A stretch of DNA of 64,000 nucleotides from Geobacteraceae bacterium. Lineage in GTDB: Bacteria; Desulfobacterota; Desulfuromonadia; Geobacterales; Geobacteraceae. Below, in pieces: positions 34,999-43,730 of the stretch (the stretch's first letter is position 1; each line of letters begins with the position of its first letter). The notes under the pieces were generated by a model. That model was not told where the DNA came from. It did no database searches and saw nothing but the letters and a program-made list of their open reading frames with translations. A program made the position numbers and the translations under genes. Where the stretch lies: positions 1 through 64,000 of the forward strand of contig WSYB01000004.1 in NCBI GenBank assembly GCA_009773645.1, given 5' to 3'.

Positions 34999-35163
34999 AT
35001 ATGCGGACGTTTCGACCTTCATTTACCCAAAGAAGCCATCGCGGAGCTTTTCGGTATCCCTATTGTCCATGATATCTATCCTCATTTCAACGTCGCACCC
35101 ACACAGCAAGTAGCAGCTATCAGAGAAACAATACGAATATCGGAACATAAAGGCTATGAGTAA
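34999..35163 (+). pseudogene. Truncated SRAP (YedK/HMCES-like) gene
   Basis: The encoded CGRFDLHLPKEAIAELFGI, then PHFNVAPTQQVAAIRE, is the N-terminus of SOS-response-associated peptidases, whose catalytic residue is Cys2. The codon where Met1 should be is ATA. The sequence diverges after about 45 residues and stops, so about three quarters of the protein is missing. A GTG/ATG further upstream could only make a product with buried Cys. Confidence 0.75.
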
Positions 35164-36367
35164 CTCGTTAGATCAACTATTTGATACCATTAAAAGTCAC
35201 CTTGAGCGTCTGTCGGCAGGCCATGACTCTGAGGCGATGCGACACGACCTAATAATACATCCGCTTCTTACGAGTCCCTTAGCCCTTGGGTGGGACCCTC
35301 CTGAGATTGTTTCTCAAAAGTCAGTTAAGGTTCCCAGTGAGATTATAAGTTCATATGTCTGGAAAGGTGCAGTGCCAAAGCAAAAGCGTCCGGATATTTG
35401 CATCATGCCTTATGGGCTCTCATATCCTGTTACTGTTATTGAAGAGAAAGCTCGTCAAATCAGCCTTCAAAAGCTCAGAGAACATCTTGGCCAGCTTAAA
35501 GAATATCAGTATTTACATAACACAGTCTGGGGCTTACTCACTGATGGAGAAAAATGGATACTTCAGAAAAATAACGAAACATTTCACCAATACGCGTCTC
35601 TAGATGAGCTAAGAAGAGGAATGAGTGATTTAAGAGAGTGCATTGGGCGCGAAGCACTTATGGATCGACTTTATAGGGATAAAACAACTGACTTAGTAAT
35701 AGTAAGGCCTAACAATAACATAATTGTTATTATTTCCCCGAGTGGAGCTCTCAAACAAAAGAATATAGTAGAATATTTATGGGAACCAACACCAAGTGGA
35801 CGTGATCTAATCAAGAATCTACAAAAACCCATTGTTGATGCATTAAGACAAAATATGAAGCCCATTAATAAAGATGATATTAAAAAAATTGTATTTAACA
35901 ACAAATTAAAAGTAAAAGATAGGCTCTATAAATTAGAAAAACGCAGGAGGAAGCATGTCGATTCTTACAATTATTTGATTGCAGATTCTTTTTTTGATAT
36001 ATGTTCTAGTTTAACTGGAGGTATTGAATTACTATTAAATACTGAAATGAAATTAAACAAAGAAGAATGGAGATCAATTTGTGATATTTACGGTCAGAGT
36101 CTACAACGTTTTGCAAATTGGTATCCTGTGCTGGATAAGAACGTTCCGCACATTAAAACTAATCGAATGCTTAAAGAGATAGATTTCAAAGAGTTATGCT
36201 CACTTATAAATGATGAAGCACTTTCAATGAAAACTGAAGCTATTCGATTAAAAACGAATATGATGACGGTTGTAGATTTCAATAAGTTTTGGTCAGACTT
36301 TCATGGAGAAACAATAAGAGAGGAGGAATTCGAAAGAATATTCAAAGAACTATATAATCTAGAATAG
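35156..36367 (+). CDS. Restriction-nuclease-like protein (HsdR N-terminal type)
   Basis: A 403-residue protein. Residues 15-150 match the N-terminal nuclease region of type I R proteins and stand-alone relatives: SEAMRHDLIIHPLL, then KRPDICIMPYGLSYPVTVIEEKA, a PD-ExK-like core, and LGQLKEYQYLHNTVWGLLTDGEKW. There is no helicase domain. The second half is helical and unassigned. AT-rich like its neighbours. A nuclease or nucleic-acid-sensing defence role is plausible. Confidence 0.65.
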   Translation: MSNSLDQLFDTIKSHLERLSAGHDSEAMRHDLIIHPLLTSPLALGWDPPEIVSQKSVKVPSEIISSYVWKGAVPKQKRPDICIMPYGLSYPVTVIEEKARQISLQKLREHLGQLKEYQYLHNTVWGLLTDGEKWILQKNNETFHQYASLDELRRGMSDLRECIGREALMDRLYRDKTTDLVIVRPNNNIIVIISPSGALKQKNIVEYLWEPTPSGRDLIKNLQKPIVDALRQNMKPINKDDIKKIVFNNKLKVKDRLYKLEKRRRKHVDSYNYLIADSFFDICSSLTGGIELLLNTEMKLNKEEWRSICDIYGQSLQRFANWYPVLDKNVPHIKTNRMLKEIDFKELCSLINDEALSMKTEAIRLKTNMMTVVDFNKFWSDFHGETIREEEFERIFKELYNLE

Positions 36368-36669
36368 GTTTGATGTCAGACACAAAAAATCGGCTGAATG
36401 GTAAAGGAATTCTGGAAAAGTGCAGTTGCTAAGAGCGATGCTGTTGTCTAAGGTATGTTGCACAGCGTCAACCTAGTTCTATTAAACCCCTCTTCAAATC
36501 ATATCCTTCTGAGCTCATGGAAATGTACCCAGTCAGTGATCTTGTATATACTCAGAAAAAAATGACACCCCTGAATGTATAGAACCTATATAAATGAATT
36601 GACAAAATTCAATAGTTCTGGATAATTACCGTTATGACTATCTAAACACATCTTATGGAGGTAGTATTA
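36368..36669. other. Intergenic stretch without a supported gene
   Basis: About 300 bases with no open frame of note. TGGAGG at 36655-36660 is the RBS of the MucR-like gene. Confidence 0.5.
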
Positions 36670-37161
36670 ATGGCAACACTACTGGAAATGGCATCTGAAA
36701 TTGTATCTTCACATGCATCAACATCAGCTATGACAACAGATGAACTTTTGCAGGAGATCCAGAAAGTCTATACCGCGCTCAAGAAGTTGGAAGTTTCAGA
36801 AGGAATAATAGTGGAAGTAGAGGAGCCTCAGAAAGTAACGATCTCAGTTAAAGATGCATTCAAGAAAAATGAAGTGATTTGTATGGTATGTGGTAAAGGT
36901 GGAATGAAGACACTTGCCCGTCACCTTGCTAAATCACATGACCTGAAGCCTGGAGAGTACCGAAAGCAGTATGGCATACCAAGGACTCAAGCACTTGCAG
37001 CAAAAGCTTTTTCAGAATCAAGAAGACAAATGGCTATGGAGAGAGGTTTAGCTGATAATCTGGCAAAGGCCAGAGAAGTAAGAGCAGCAAAGTTGAAGGA
37101 GAAGAAAGCTACACCTACAAAAGCTACTAAACGCAAGGCAACTCCTAAATCCAAGAAGTAG
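36670..37161 (+). CDS. MucR/Ros-family zinc-finger transcriptional regulator
   Basis: A 163-residue regulator. The MucR core has VICMVCGKGGMKTLARHLAKSHDLKPGEYRKQYGIP, with Cys2His2-like ligands. The long basic C-terminal tail (KKATPTKATKRKATPKSKK) is unusual and may add non-specific DNA binding. TGGAGG supports the start at 36670 over the upstream in-frame ATG, which lies within the Shine-Dalgarno region. Confidence 0.85.
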   Translation: MATLLEMASEIVSSHASTSAMTTDELLQEIQKVYTALKKLEVSEGIIVEVEEPQKVTISVKDAFKKNEVICMVCGKGGMKTLARHLAKSHDLKPGEYRKQYGIPRTQALAAKAFSESRRQMAMERGLADNLAKAREVRAAKLKEKKATPTKATKRKATPKSKK

Positions 37162-37185
37162 AAACTATTTAAAATGAATATGCGA

Positions 37186-37216
37186 AGCCGTCCTCCATAC
37201 CGAGGGCGGCTTTTAT
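37186..37216 (+). terminator. Rho-independent terminator of the MucR-like gene
   Basis: Stem AGCCGTCCTC / GAGGGCGGCT with loop CATAC and a following T-rich run, 25 bases after the stop. Confidence 0.75.
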
Positions 37217-37245
37217 TTATTATTTTAGAATTATCCAGCTACCAG

Positions 37246-37464
37246 TTACCATTCAGGTATATTGCTGCCTATAATATCAGTTACTTCCTGGGCAACGTGC
37301 CTCAGTTCACCGCAGTTATCATGAAGGGCTGCTTCATGTAATTCGCTCCTAATATTTTCTGGTATATCATCCGCATTCAAAAATACATTTACCTCATTAC
37401 CTTTCGTTATACGAAGCGGTCCTGAATAGCTAACCATCAATCCATCGTTGTATTCGCATCTCAT
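37246..37464 (-). CDS. Small hypothetical protein
   Basis: A 72-residue protein (MRCEYNDGLMVSYSGPLRITKGN...) with a good AAGGAGGTG ahead of the start. No motif recognised. It is convergent with the MucR-like gene and next to an XRE regulator. Confidence 0.55.
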   Translation of the reverse strand: MRCEYNDGLMVSYSGPLRITKGNEVNVFLNADDIPENIRSELHEAALHDNCGELRHVAQEVTDIIGSNIPEW

Positions 37465-37620
37465 ACAAACACCTCCTTTTCATACTTTCATTCTATCAGA
37501 CAGGTAACTGAAAATCAATATCACCCAAGGACAGACTTACCCAAGGCCCACATATGATTAATGGTGTTATACGTCAGGGGCCAACTATCTTTTCGATCCC
37601 GTCCAGACAAAAGAGCTGCA

Positions 37621-37941
37621 TCACGTAACAAGGGTGCGTAATAATCGAATTGCCACTCGTTTTGTTTTATCGTCCATCATATGGATAATACGTAAAGCCT
37701 GATCCTCGATATGTTCTTCTTTAAGAAGGTACTGGAAATCAAATAAATCCTTCATCTCTACCTGTAGTTCCCTTGCTATTGCTTCCAAGGTATCCATTGA
37801 CGGTGAGCTTTTGCCGCCTTCAATACGACTAATCTGCTTTGGTTCTACTCCAACCTTTTCTGCAAGTCTCTCCTGTGATAACTGCCTTGACTTTCTAACC
37901 TCTTTTATCCTCGCTCCAAGAAGTACCTTAGCTGTCTGCAT
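37621..37941 (-). CDS. XRE-family transcriptional regulator
   Basis: A 106-residue protein with a Cro/C1 helix-turn-helix at residues 8-62 (LGARIKEVRKSRQLSQERLAEKVGVEPKQISRIEGGKSSPSMDTLEAIA). The C-terminal 40 residues are helical and may dimerise. Target unknown. Confidence 0.83.
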   Translation of the reverse strand: MQTAKVLLGARIKEVRKSRQLSQERLAEKVGVEPKQISRIEGGKSSPSMDTLEAIARELQVEMKDLFDFQYLLKEEHIEDQALRIIHMMDDKTKRVAIRLLRTLVT

Positions 37942-38078
37942 GCATAGCTGATGAGCCTGCGTTCGGGCATTCGCTTACCGAAAGTGAACTGACGAAGGGC
38001 ACCATTCGCGATTGCAATAGCCAGCATTGGAAACCATGCCAGCACGTATCGAGTCATGCAGATATCTCCCTGTGTCAA

Positions 38079-38978
38079 TTAATGCATCAGCCGCAGCATC
38101 TCCAAAGCGTTCTTGATTGCGTACCCCAGATGACAGTTGTTGAACATGATGAAGGTCATCTTCGCTTTGTGGGACAGTTCCTTCGCGGCCGTAGTAAAGT
38201 CTTTGAGCTCTTCGCTGCGATACAGGTAATCATACCGCACCGAAGTCTCCACGCCTTTCTTGAGCCACGTTTCTTTATTCCTCCCATGGAGGCGCAGGTA
38301 AGCGATATCGGTGGTCACTTCCGGCAGGAACGGGATGCTAGCCAATGTCCCGTACTGGGGCTCGTCAGCGGGGATATAAGTAATGCCATTGTCACGGAGG
38401 AATTTGAAGACCTTGTCGCGGTGATGGTCGGTGAGCCAGCTTCCATGCCGAAATTCGACAGCGATTGGGAGATCGCCCATGAGTTCTTTGCAAGTGAGAA
38501 TGTAATCGAGGTCGGCGCTCTTGTACCAAAACCAAGGGGGGTACTGGAAAACGAGGAGTCCCAGCTTGTCTGTTGAGCGCAGAGGAGCTAAGGAAGCGAC
38601 GAAAGCGTCAGCAACAGTTTTCAAAAGCTCAGGTTCTTTGATGTAAATGGTGCGCTGTTCCTTGTCTGCTGCCGGGAGAAGCTCTCGGATTGGCTTGGGC
38701 AAGGTCCGCGGGTCGATCCCGTGGCCGGTCAAGGCGCCATAGACTTTGATGTGGAAGAGGAAGTATGAAGGAGTGCGTTCGGCCCAGAGTTCGGTGGTGT
38801 GTGCGGCGGGGATGGCGTAGTAGGTGGAATCGACCTCTACCGTATCAAAGTAAGAAGCATAGAAACGCAGGCGTTCTTCGGCGGAGGAAACCCCCTTCGG
38901 GTAAAATTCGCCGCTCTGAATGAGAGATTTCTCGGACCAGGAACAAGTGCCGACACGAATGTTTAAACTCGTGGTCAT
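38079..38978 (-). CDS. DUF72 (YecE-like) TIM-barrel protein
   Basis: A 299-residue DUF72 protein: NIRVGTCSWSEKSLIQSGEFYP at the start, YFDTVEVDSTYYAIP, LLFQYPPWF, AVEFRHGSW and the C-terminal MTFIMFNNCHLGYAIKNALEM. The in-frame Met giving MTTSLNIRVG (38978) fits the family start better than one 13 codons upstream. Biochemical role is unsettled. It is followed to the right by an HU gene on the same strand. Confidence 0.85.
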   Translation of the reverse strand: MTTSLNIRVGTCSWSEKSLIQSGEFYPKGVSSAEERLRFYASYFDTVEVDSTYYAIPAAHTTELWAERTPSYFLFHIKVYGALTGHGIDPRTLPKPIRELLPAADKEQRTIYIKEPELLKTVADAFVASLAPLRSTDKLGLLVFQYPPWFWYKSADLDYILTCKELMGDLPIAVEFRHGSWLTDHHRDKVFKFLRDNGITYIPADEPQYGTLASIPFLPEVTTDIAYLRLHGRNKETWLKKGVETSVRYDYLYRSEELKDFTTAAKELSHKAKMTFIMFNNCHLGYAIKNALEMLRLMH

Positions 38979-39081
38979 TTGCAGTCCCTTACATCTTATT
39001 AGCACTCGGGTTTTCAACTACTCGTACTCACAAGGCTACTTTTTCTTCCGTCATTCAACAGGCATCTTCATTCACCGGCCA

Positions 39082-39357
39082 TTACGAGTTGATCTCTTGC
39101 CGCAGTATATTGCTTGGCTTATACGTAAGGATCTTCCGCGCCTTGATCGTGATTTCTTCTCCAGTCTGCGGATTCCTCCCCTTTCTGGCCGCCTTCGTTT
39201 TCACTAAGAAATTGCCAAAGCCAGAGATTTTCAGGTTTTCGCCCGACTCCAGTGTGTTCTTGATGATATCGAAGACGCTTTCCACGATCTCCGCAGCTTC
39301 TTTCCTAGTGACGTTTCTTTTCTCCGTTATTTTCTCGATGATGTCGGCCTTGGTCAT
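39082..39357 (-). CDS. HU/IHF-family DNA-binding protein
   Basis: A 91-residue paralogue of the protein at 34081 (MTKADIIEKITEKRNVTRKEAAEIVESVF, GFGNFLVKTKAARKGRNPQTGEEI). Its start overlaps the end of the phospholipase D-type gene by four bases, showing translational coupling before that gene broke. Confidence 0.9.
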   Translation of the reverse strand: MTKADIIEKITEKRNVTRKEAAEIVESVFDIIKNTLESGENLKISGFGNFLVKTKAARKGRNPQTGEEITIKARKILTYKPSNILRQEINS

Positions 39358-39904
39358 CTGTTTCTCCCGGATGTTCTTGGCTTAAACTCGTAGGGAAGAC
39401 TATGGCCCCGATGCTCTTCAAAATTGGCGACATACTTATCAACCAACGGCTTATTTCCTTTTATTACAAGCAAATTCTCGGCGTTCTTTTCTTCAGCCGC
39501 CTTGGTGAAATTAAAGCTGCCAGTGATGAGGGTCTGCCGGTCGATTATGATGATTTTGTTATGGGCTATGGCATGCGAATCGTCGATCAGCACAGGAATC
39601 CCGGCGTTAGCAAGAAAGGTTGCTGCCGTAAATTTCTCGGATCGCTGACTTTTTCCAAGACTGCTAATACCCTTACCCCACGCTTATGAGCGGAGAGAAG
39701 AGCCTTGGCTATGGGCGCGCTGGTGAAGCTGTAAGCTTGCAGCAGAATCTCCGAGCTGGCTTTGTCGATCTCGCGGATGATTGCATCGGTAGCGCCCCCG
39801 CGAGGGGAAAAATAGATGTCTACCGTCCCGGCGGAACGAATCGGGGCAGCCTGGAGTGGGCAGGCAATGAAGATCGCCAGGATTATGATGATTAGTCGTT
39901 TCAT
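39354..39904 (-). pseudogene. Frameshifted phospholipase D-superfamily nuclease (Nuc/EndA type)
   Basis: The first frame gives a signal peptide (MKRLIIIILAIFIACPLQA) and SAGTVDIYFSPRGGATDAIIREIDKA up to VLAVLEK. The next frame continues QRSEKFTAATFLANAGIPVLIDD and the HKD-type active site HNKIIIIDRQTLITGSFNFTKAAEEKNAEN. One missing base in a run at 39650-39654 explains the break; restoring it gives a complete exported PLD-type nuclease of about 180 residues. It could be a real frameshift or a sequencing error in a homopolymer. Confidence 0.8.
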
Positions 39905-40037
39905 GGGCCAAAACGATAGCAGGATTTAGCTTCTAATTCCAGATATTAATGGGGTAACAGAATAAAAGCTCATTCCCAAACGCCCTTGGCAAGACAGAAC
40001 GGTCAGTCAGAAAGGCAAACCATAGAGATCGGGGTGC

Positions 40038-40060
40038 TATAACACCGGAGAAGATAGATG
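40038..40060 (-). promoter_or_regulatory. Second copy of the lexA promoter segment
   Basis: Exact 23-bp match to 26679-26701, with weaker similarity on to about 40078. On the minus strand it places the same spacer and a TATAGC -10 about 120 bases ahead of the PLD-type gene; the -35 is degraded (TTCCCA). This may be a promoter shared with lexA or a mobile regulatory fragment. Confidence 0.5.
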
Positions 40061-40127
40061 GGAAGGGTGGGCGTCGGGCTCAGACTGGCGCCAGCCTGGA
40101 CGCTATTTGGGGCTATTCTGATTTGAA

Positions 40128-40391
40128 CTACTCAATGGGAGTTGCAACACGGCTTTTCTGGTTGTTCCACCGCTTCTGGACCTCTGCAATAATGTTGACG
40201 GGCTCCATATCGAGGGCCTTTGCAAGCTCAAAAATTGTTACTAAAGTCGGTTGAGCCTTCCCTCGTTCCAATCTTGATATAAAGCTCCTCTGCAAATCAC
40301 TTTCCAGAGCCAGTCTTTCTTGAGACATATTCCGTTCATTGCGGCAGGAACGAATGACTTCTCCGAAAATTGCTTGAAGTGCTCGGGCCAT
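40128..40391 (-). CDS. XRE-family transcriptional regulator
   Basis: An 87-residue Cro/C1-type regulator (IFGEVIRSCRNERNMSQERLALESDLQRSFISRLERGKAQPTLVTIFELAKAL). It is divergent from the C39-like gene across a 170-bp gap, so it may control that gene. Confidence 0.83.
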   Translation of the reverse strand: MARALQAIFGEVIRSCRNERNMSQERLALESDLQRSFISRLERGKAQPTLVTIFELAKALDMEPVNIIAEVQKRWNNQKSRVATPIE

Positions 40392-40561
40392 GTAGGCACC
40401 CTAGCACTTTTTGAATTAAGAAATTGTATACTATAGTGTTCAATGCTGGTATATTCTGATGGAATTATAATAAGCAAGTTTTTTTTGGCGAAAGCCAACG
40501 TCCGGGACTGGGCGGGGGATGCTGGGATGGCATCCCTTTCCGGATAAACATAAGAGGGAAT

Positions 40562-41206
40562 ATGAAGATTCTGCAACAAGGTCACATGGATGGTTTTTGT
40601 TTACTGTACGCAGTCGCAAATGCGTTCAAAGCCTTAACGTGCCCAACCCAAACTGCAAGCCGGTTTGTTGAAGAACAGCGAAACGTTTGGCGTAAGCTAG
40701 TTTCGGTGACACCATCCCTCCACAACTTTGCCTCCGGTAAAGGTAGCTGTTTCAGCACATCAACTGAGCAGCGGTTCTTGGAGCTATGTGCTGCCGCTAT
40801 CTCCAATAGAAGCAAGGAGAGTTTCAGCGTACACAGGATCACAAAAATTGAGGAAATATCAGAGTCCGTCACGGAAAATTCGGTGGTAGTCTTAGCTCTG
40901 GGCAAGGAAGCGCGCACTAAAAGATGCACAATGGGGGACCACTGGATTTGTATTGTCGATACGGAGGATAAAGAGTTTCTCATTGCCTGTTCGTATACTG
41001 ACTATCTAGATAACAAGAACGGAAATAAAAAGAAAGAAGATGACCAGAAAAAAACATCGGGGGAAAGCCCATGCTACAATAGGCCATTCAATAACAGAAT
41101 TACCAAGAAAGAACTTAGTAAGAAGGCAATTGGGAGATCGCTATATAAGTTTCGATATGAAGCGAACATCCGAGTGAGCGGAGACAGGGAATCCTGTAAG
41201 CCATAG
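40562..41206 (+). CDS. Putative papain/C39-like cysteine protease
   Basis: A 214-residue protein. The N-terminus MKILQQGHMDGFCLLYAVANAFKAL has a Cys13 at a helix start, as in C39/papain-fold peptidases; a histidine follows in CTMGDHWICIVDTED near residue 122, and Asp/Asn could complete the triad. No secretion signal. The C-terminus is lysine-rich. It is divergent from an XRE regulator. A remotely similar layout is seen at 62442-63047. Function unknown; an effector or maturation protease are both possible. Confidence 0.6.
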   Translation: MKILQQGHMDGFCLLYAVANAFKALTCPTQTASRFVEEQRNVWRKLVSVTPSLHNFASGKGSCFSTSTEQRFLELCAAAISNRSKESFSVHRITKIEEISESVTENSVVVLALGKEARTKRCTMGDHWICIVDTEDKEFLIACSYTDYLDNKNGNKKKEDDQKKTSGESPCYNRPFNNRITKKELSKKAIGRSLYKFRYEANIRVSGDRESCKP

Positions 41207-41617
41207 GGAGAACCGCGTTCCATGAAATGTTGGTACATCCTAGAGAGGAGTTGTTGCGGATGCCGAAAGTCTTAACGGTTACCGAAGGAATAACTTCGGA
41301 ATGGCAAGAACGTGGAGTGCTGAGCGGGGAGTGCCCCATGAGGGGCGTTCCTACCGTATCCTTAGCTTAGCCTTAATTGGCGGTCAATAGCAACCTCTCC
41401 TATCCATAAGTCCTCCCTCATATGATAAATATAAGATTTCGCTTAGTTATCGCCAAATTTTCGAAAAATATATAATTTAGTATCAAACGCTTGCGACATT
41501 TTCTGTCGTGTTGTCATGCGATAATTATTTAGTAGACCGATCACGCCACTTACAGCAGCGGAAAAGCAAGCCTCGAAAGCATCTTCGGATGGCATTGAAG
41601 AAGATTGAGGAGTAAAT
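41207..41617. other. Gap with an ankyrin-gene promoter; otherwise unassigned
   Basis: The first 160 bases encode a short open frame (from 41260, MPKVLTVTEGITSEWQERG) that I cannot assign. From 41463 a 26-bp block contains TATAAT and is followed by the dyad CGACATTTTCTGTCG; the block recurs ahead of the second ankyrin gene at 43591. This is the likely promoter/operator of the ankyrin gene. Confidence 0.5.
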
Positions 41618-43246
41618 ATGAAACCAACCACCAAAGTCTTGCCGACTAAAGTCTTGCAAAAACGCATATTATACGCCGCTGAAGCAGGCAAATCCCGTTT
41701 ACTCGTGGAACTGCTTATTCATGGCAATATGACGGACGTTCGTGATTATTACGGCAATACTCCTCTTATTCTAACAGCCCGGAATGGCCATACCAAGTGT
41801 GTCAAGGCGTTAATTGATGCAGGAGCTGACATTCATGATGAAAACTTTGAAGGAGAAAATGCCTTGATCCTGGCGGCACGCGAGGCACACCCACGAGTAG
41901 TTCGCTTATTGCTGGAACGTGGCGCTCAATGCAACCCTAATGATATTGGCAACAGACGAGCTCTCGCCCTGCTCCAGCCAGGAGATAGTTCGATTTACAG
42001 GGCTGATTACATGATTTCAAACGACGACCCTGCTTCGGGGGCGCCATGTATTTCGATGGAGGGGCAATCTGAGCTTCGTGTTCAGCGATTCGCTAAATTA
42101 ATGTGTAAAGTAATTGAACTGCTCATATCCTACGGGGCAGATGTCGATGCTCTTGATGAAAAAGGAAGTTCTCCTCTTCACAATTTCTTGTGTTTAGAGA
42201 GGAAAGATTGGATACAGTTATTGTTAAAATACTCCCCTAACCTCAATATTGTCGAAAGCGGCGAATTATCTGTTCTTGGTGAAGCTATTATGTGGGGGGA
42301 ACACGATGTAGCTCGATTGCTTCTTGCATCAGGGGCTGATCCCAACGTCGGCGAACCGGCTAAACCGATTCATATAATTGCCAATTTGGCTCAGCCAACA
42401 CAAATTTTGAAAGAGCTGATCGCGGCGGGAGCAGATGTTAACGCGCAGAATAAAGAAAGAGGAAGGACTGCACTACATGAGGTGTGCTATCGAAAGAAAG
42501 ACAAAAAGGAGGTTGCTCAAATTTTGTTAGACGCCGGTGCAAACCCGGCTATCACTGATAATAACGGTTTTACGCCTTCTGATTACATGTATTACTTAGA
42601 CAGAGCCTCAGACGAGCTTGAAGACATCTTGCCCTTTAATTTTGGCCACGCAAGCCTTATATCGGCTGCCAAAGCAGGTGACTTTGATGAGCTGAAAGCA
42701 CAACTGCGCGAAATAATGCCAGATAAAATCAAGACATTGGCTCTGCATAAAGCTATCACACACAGTAAGTATGAATGCTGTCAACTATTGTTGGAAAACG
42801 GAGCAGATCCCAATAAATGTGAGATTCACGGGCTTACGCCGTTGATTTGTGCGACATATAACCTTGATATTGACGTAGTTTTATTATTGCTTTCATACAA
42901 GGCTGATCTTGAATTGGCAAACGACTGGGGCCAAAAGGCGCTATTTCTCACTTGCCAAAGCCACGTGCCTGACCTCCCCCAAGACGAACTAACACAAAAG
43001 CGATTGCGCATGGCTGAACTATTACTGGAACGTGGTGCAGACGTAGAAGGAGCCGACAAGGAAAGGTGGACGCCGTTGCGTCAGGCTGTCTTATCAGCAA
43101 ATGACATCGATCTTACCCGTTTATTGCTTGAGCATGGAGCAAATCCTGGCAAAAAAGATAATTCCGGTACTTCACCGCTTCAACTCGCTGAACAGTTCTG
43201 TTCTTCTAAAATGGTCGAACTGCTGAGGGAATATTTGAGGCATTAA
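41618..43246 (+). CDS. Ankyrin-repeat protein, copy 1
   Basis: A 542-residue protein made almost wholly of ankyrin repeats, e.g. YYGNTPLILTARNGHTKCVKALIDAGADI, GSSPLHNFL..., GRTALHEVCYRKKD and HGLTPLICATYNLD. About a dozen repeats can be counted. No signal peptide or enzymatic domain. GAGGAGTAAAT precedes the start. Ankyrin proteins bind other proteins; the partner is unknown. It is a close paralogue of the next gene and part of a tandem duplication. Confidence 0.85.
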   Translation: MKPTTKVLPTKVLQKRILYAAEAGKSRLLVELLIHGNMTDVRDYYGNTPLILTARNGHTKCVKALIDAGADIHDENFEGENALILAAREAHPRVVRLLLERGAQCNPNDIGNRRALALLQPGDSSIYRADYMISNDDPASGAPCISMEGQSELRVQRFAKLMCKVIELLISYGADVDALDEKGSSPLHNFLCLERKDWIQLLLKYSPNLNIVESGELSVLGEAIMWGEHDVARLLLASGADPNVGEPAKPIHIIANLAQPTQILKELIAAGADVNAQNKERGRTALHEVCYRKKDKKEVAQILLDAGANPAITDNNGFTPSDYMYYLDRASDELEDILPFNFGHASLISAAKAGDFDELKAQLREIMPDKIKTLALHKAITHSKYECCQLLLENGADPNKCEIHGLTPLICATYNLDIDVVLLLLSYKADLELANDWGQKALFLTCQSHVPDLPQDELTQKRLRMAELLLERGADVEGADKERWTPLRQAVLSANDIDLTRLLLEHGANPGKKDNSGTSPLQLAEQFCSSKMVELLREYLRH

Positions 43247-43730
43247 ATTGTCATGGTCAAACATGAAGGTCCCGGACAGACCTAGGAAAATTTAACAGTG
43301 GGTGCATAACGTGTTGACCGGCTTTGAAGTTTTATCCATCATCGGCACTCAATTTGACCTACATGATTTCAATTACTCCGGCAAATCACGCATAGATAGA
43401 GATGCAAATGGGTCACCTCGACGCCGATGTGGGTCACAATTGAAATCAGCACAACTTCAGTTCGAGTCCGTGCTGGCTCCCCGAGCGTGACGTCAGCAAA
43501 ACTTTTTTTCTCACAATTCCAGCTTTTTGATGACTCCAGTCAGTAAAGAAAAATCATCCTAGAACTGAATATAGTTACCGGCAGATTTTAGAAAAATATA
43601 TAATTTAGTATCAAACACATGCGACATTTTCTGTCACGTACTTATGCCATAATCAGTTCAATAAAAAACTCATGGACGCAACCATGGCACGTTCAGCAGA
43701 GGAAACAGCAAGCATTCTATGGAGGTGAAT
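43247..43730. other. Gap between the duplicated ankyrin genes
   Basis: Contains the promoter-like block 43591-43616, identical over 26 bp to 41463-41488, with TATAAT and CGACATTTTCTGTCA next to it. The part 43300-43500 has no supported gene and includes a GGGTCA-rich stretch typical of old mobile DNA. GGAGGT at 43722 sets the next start. Confidence 0.55.

Noticed and set aside
43430-43490. tRNA-like stretch with TTCGAGTCC and GGCTCCCC
   Set aside because: The bases flanking TTCGAGT cannot form a T-stem and no acceptor partner is present, so it is not a tRNA end or the missing right attachment site.
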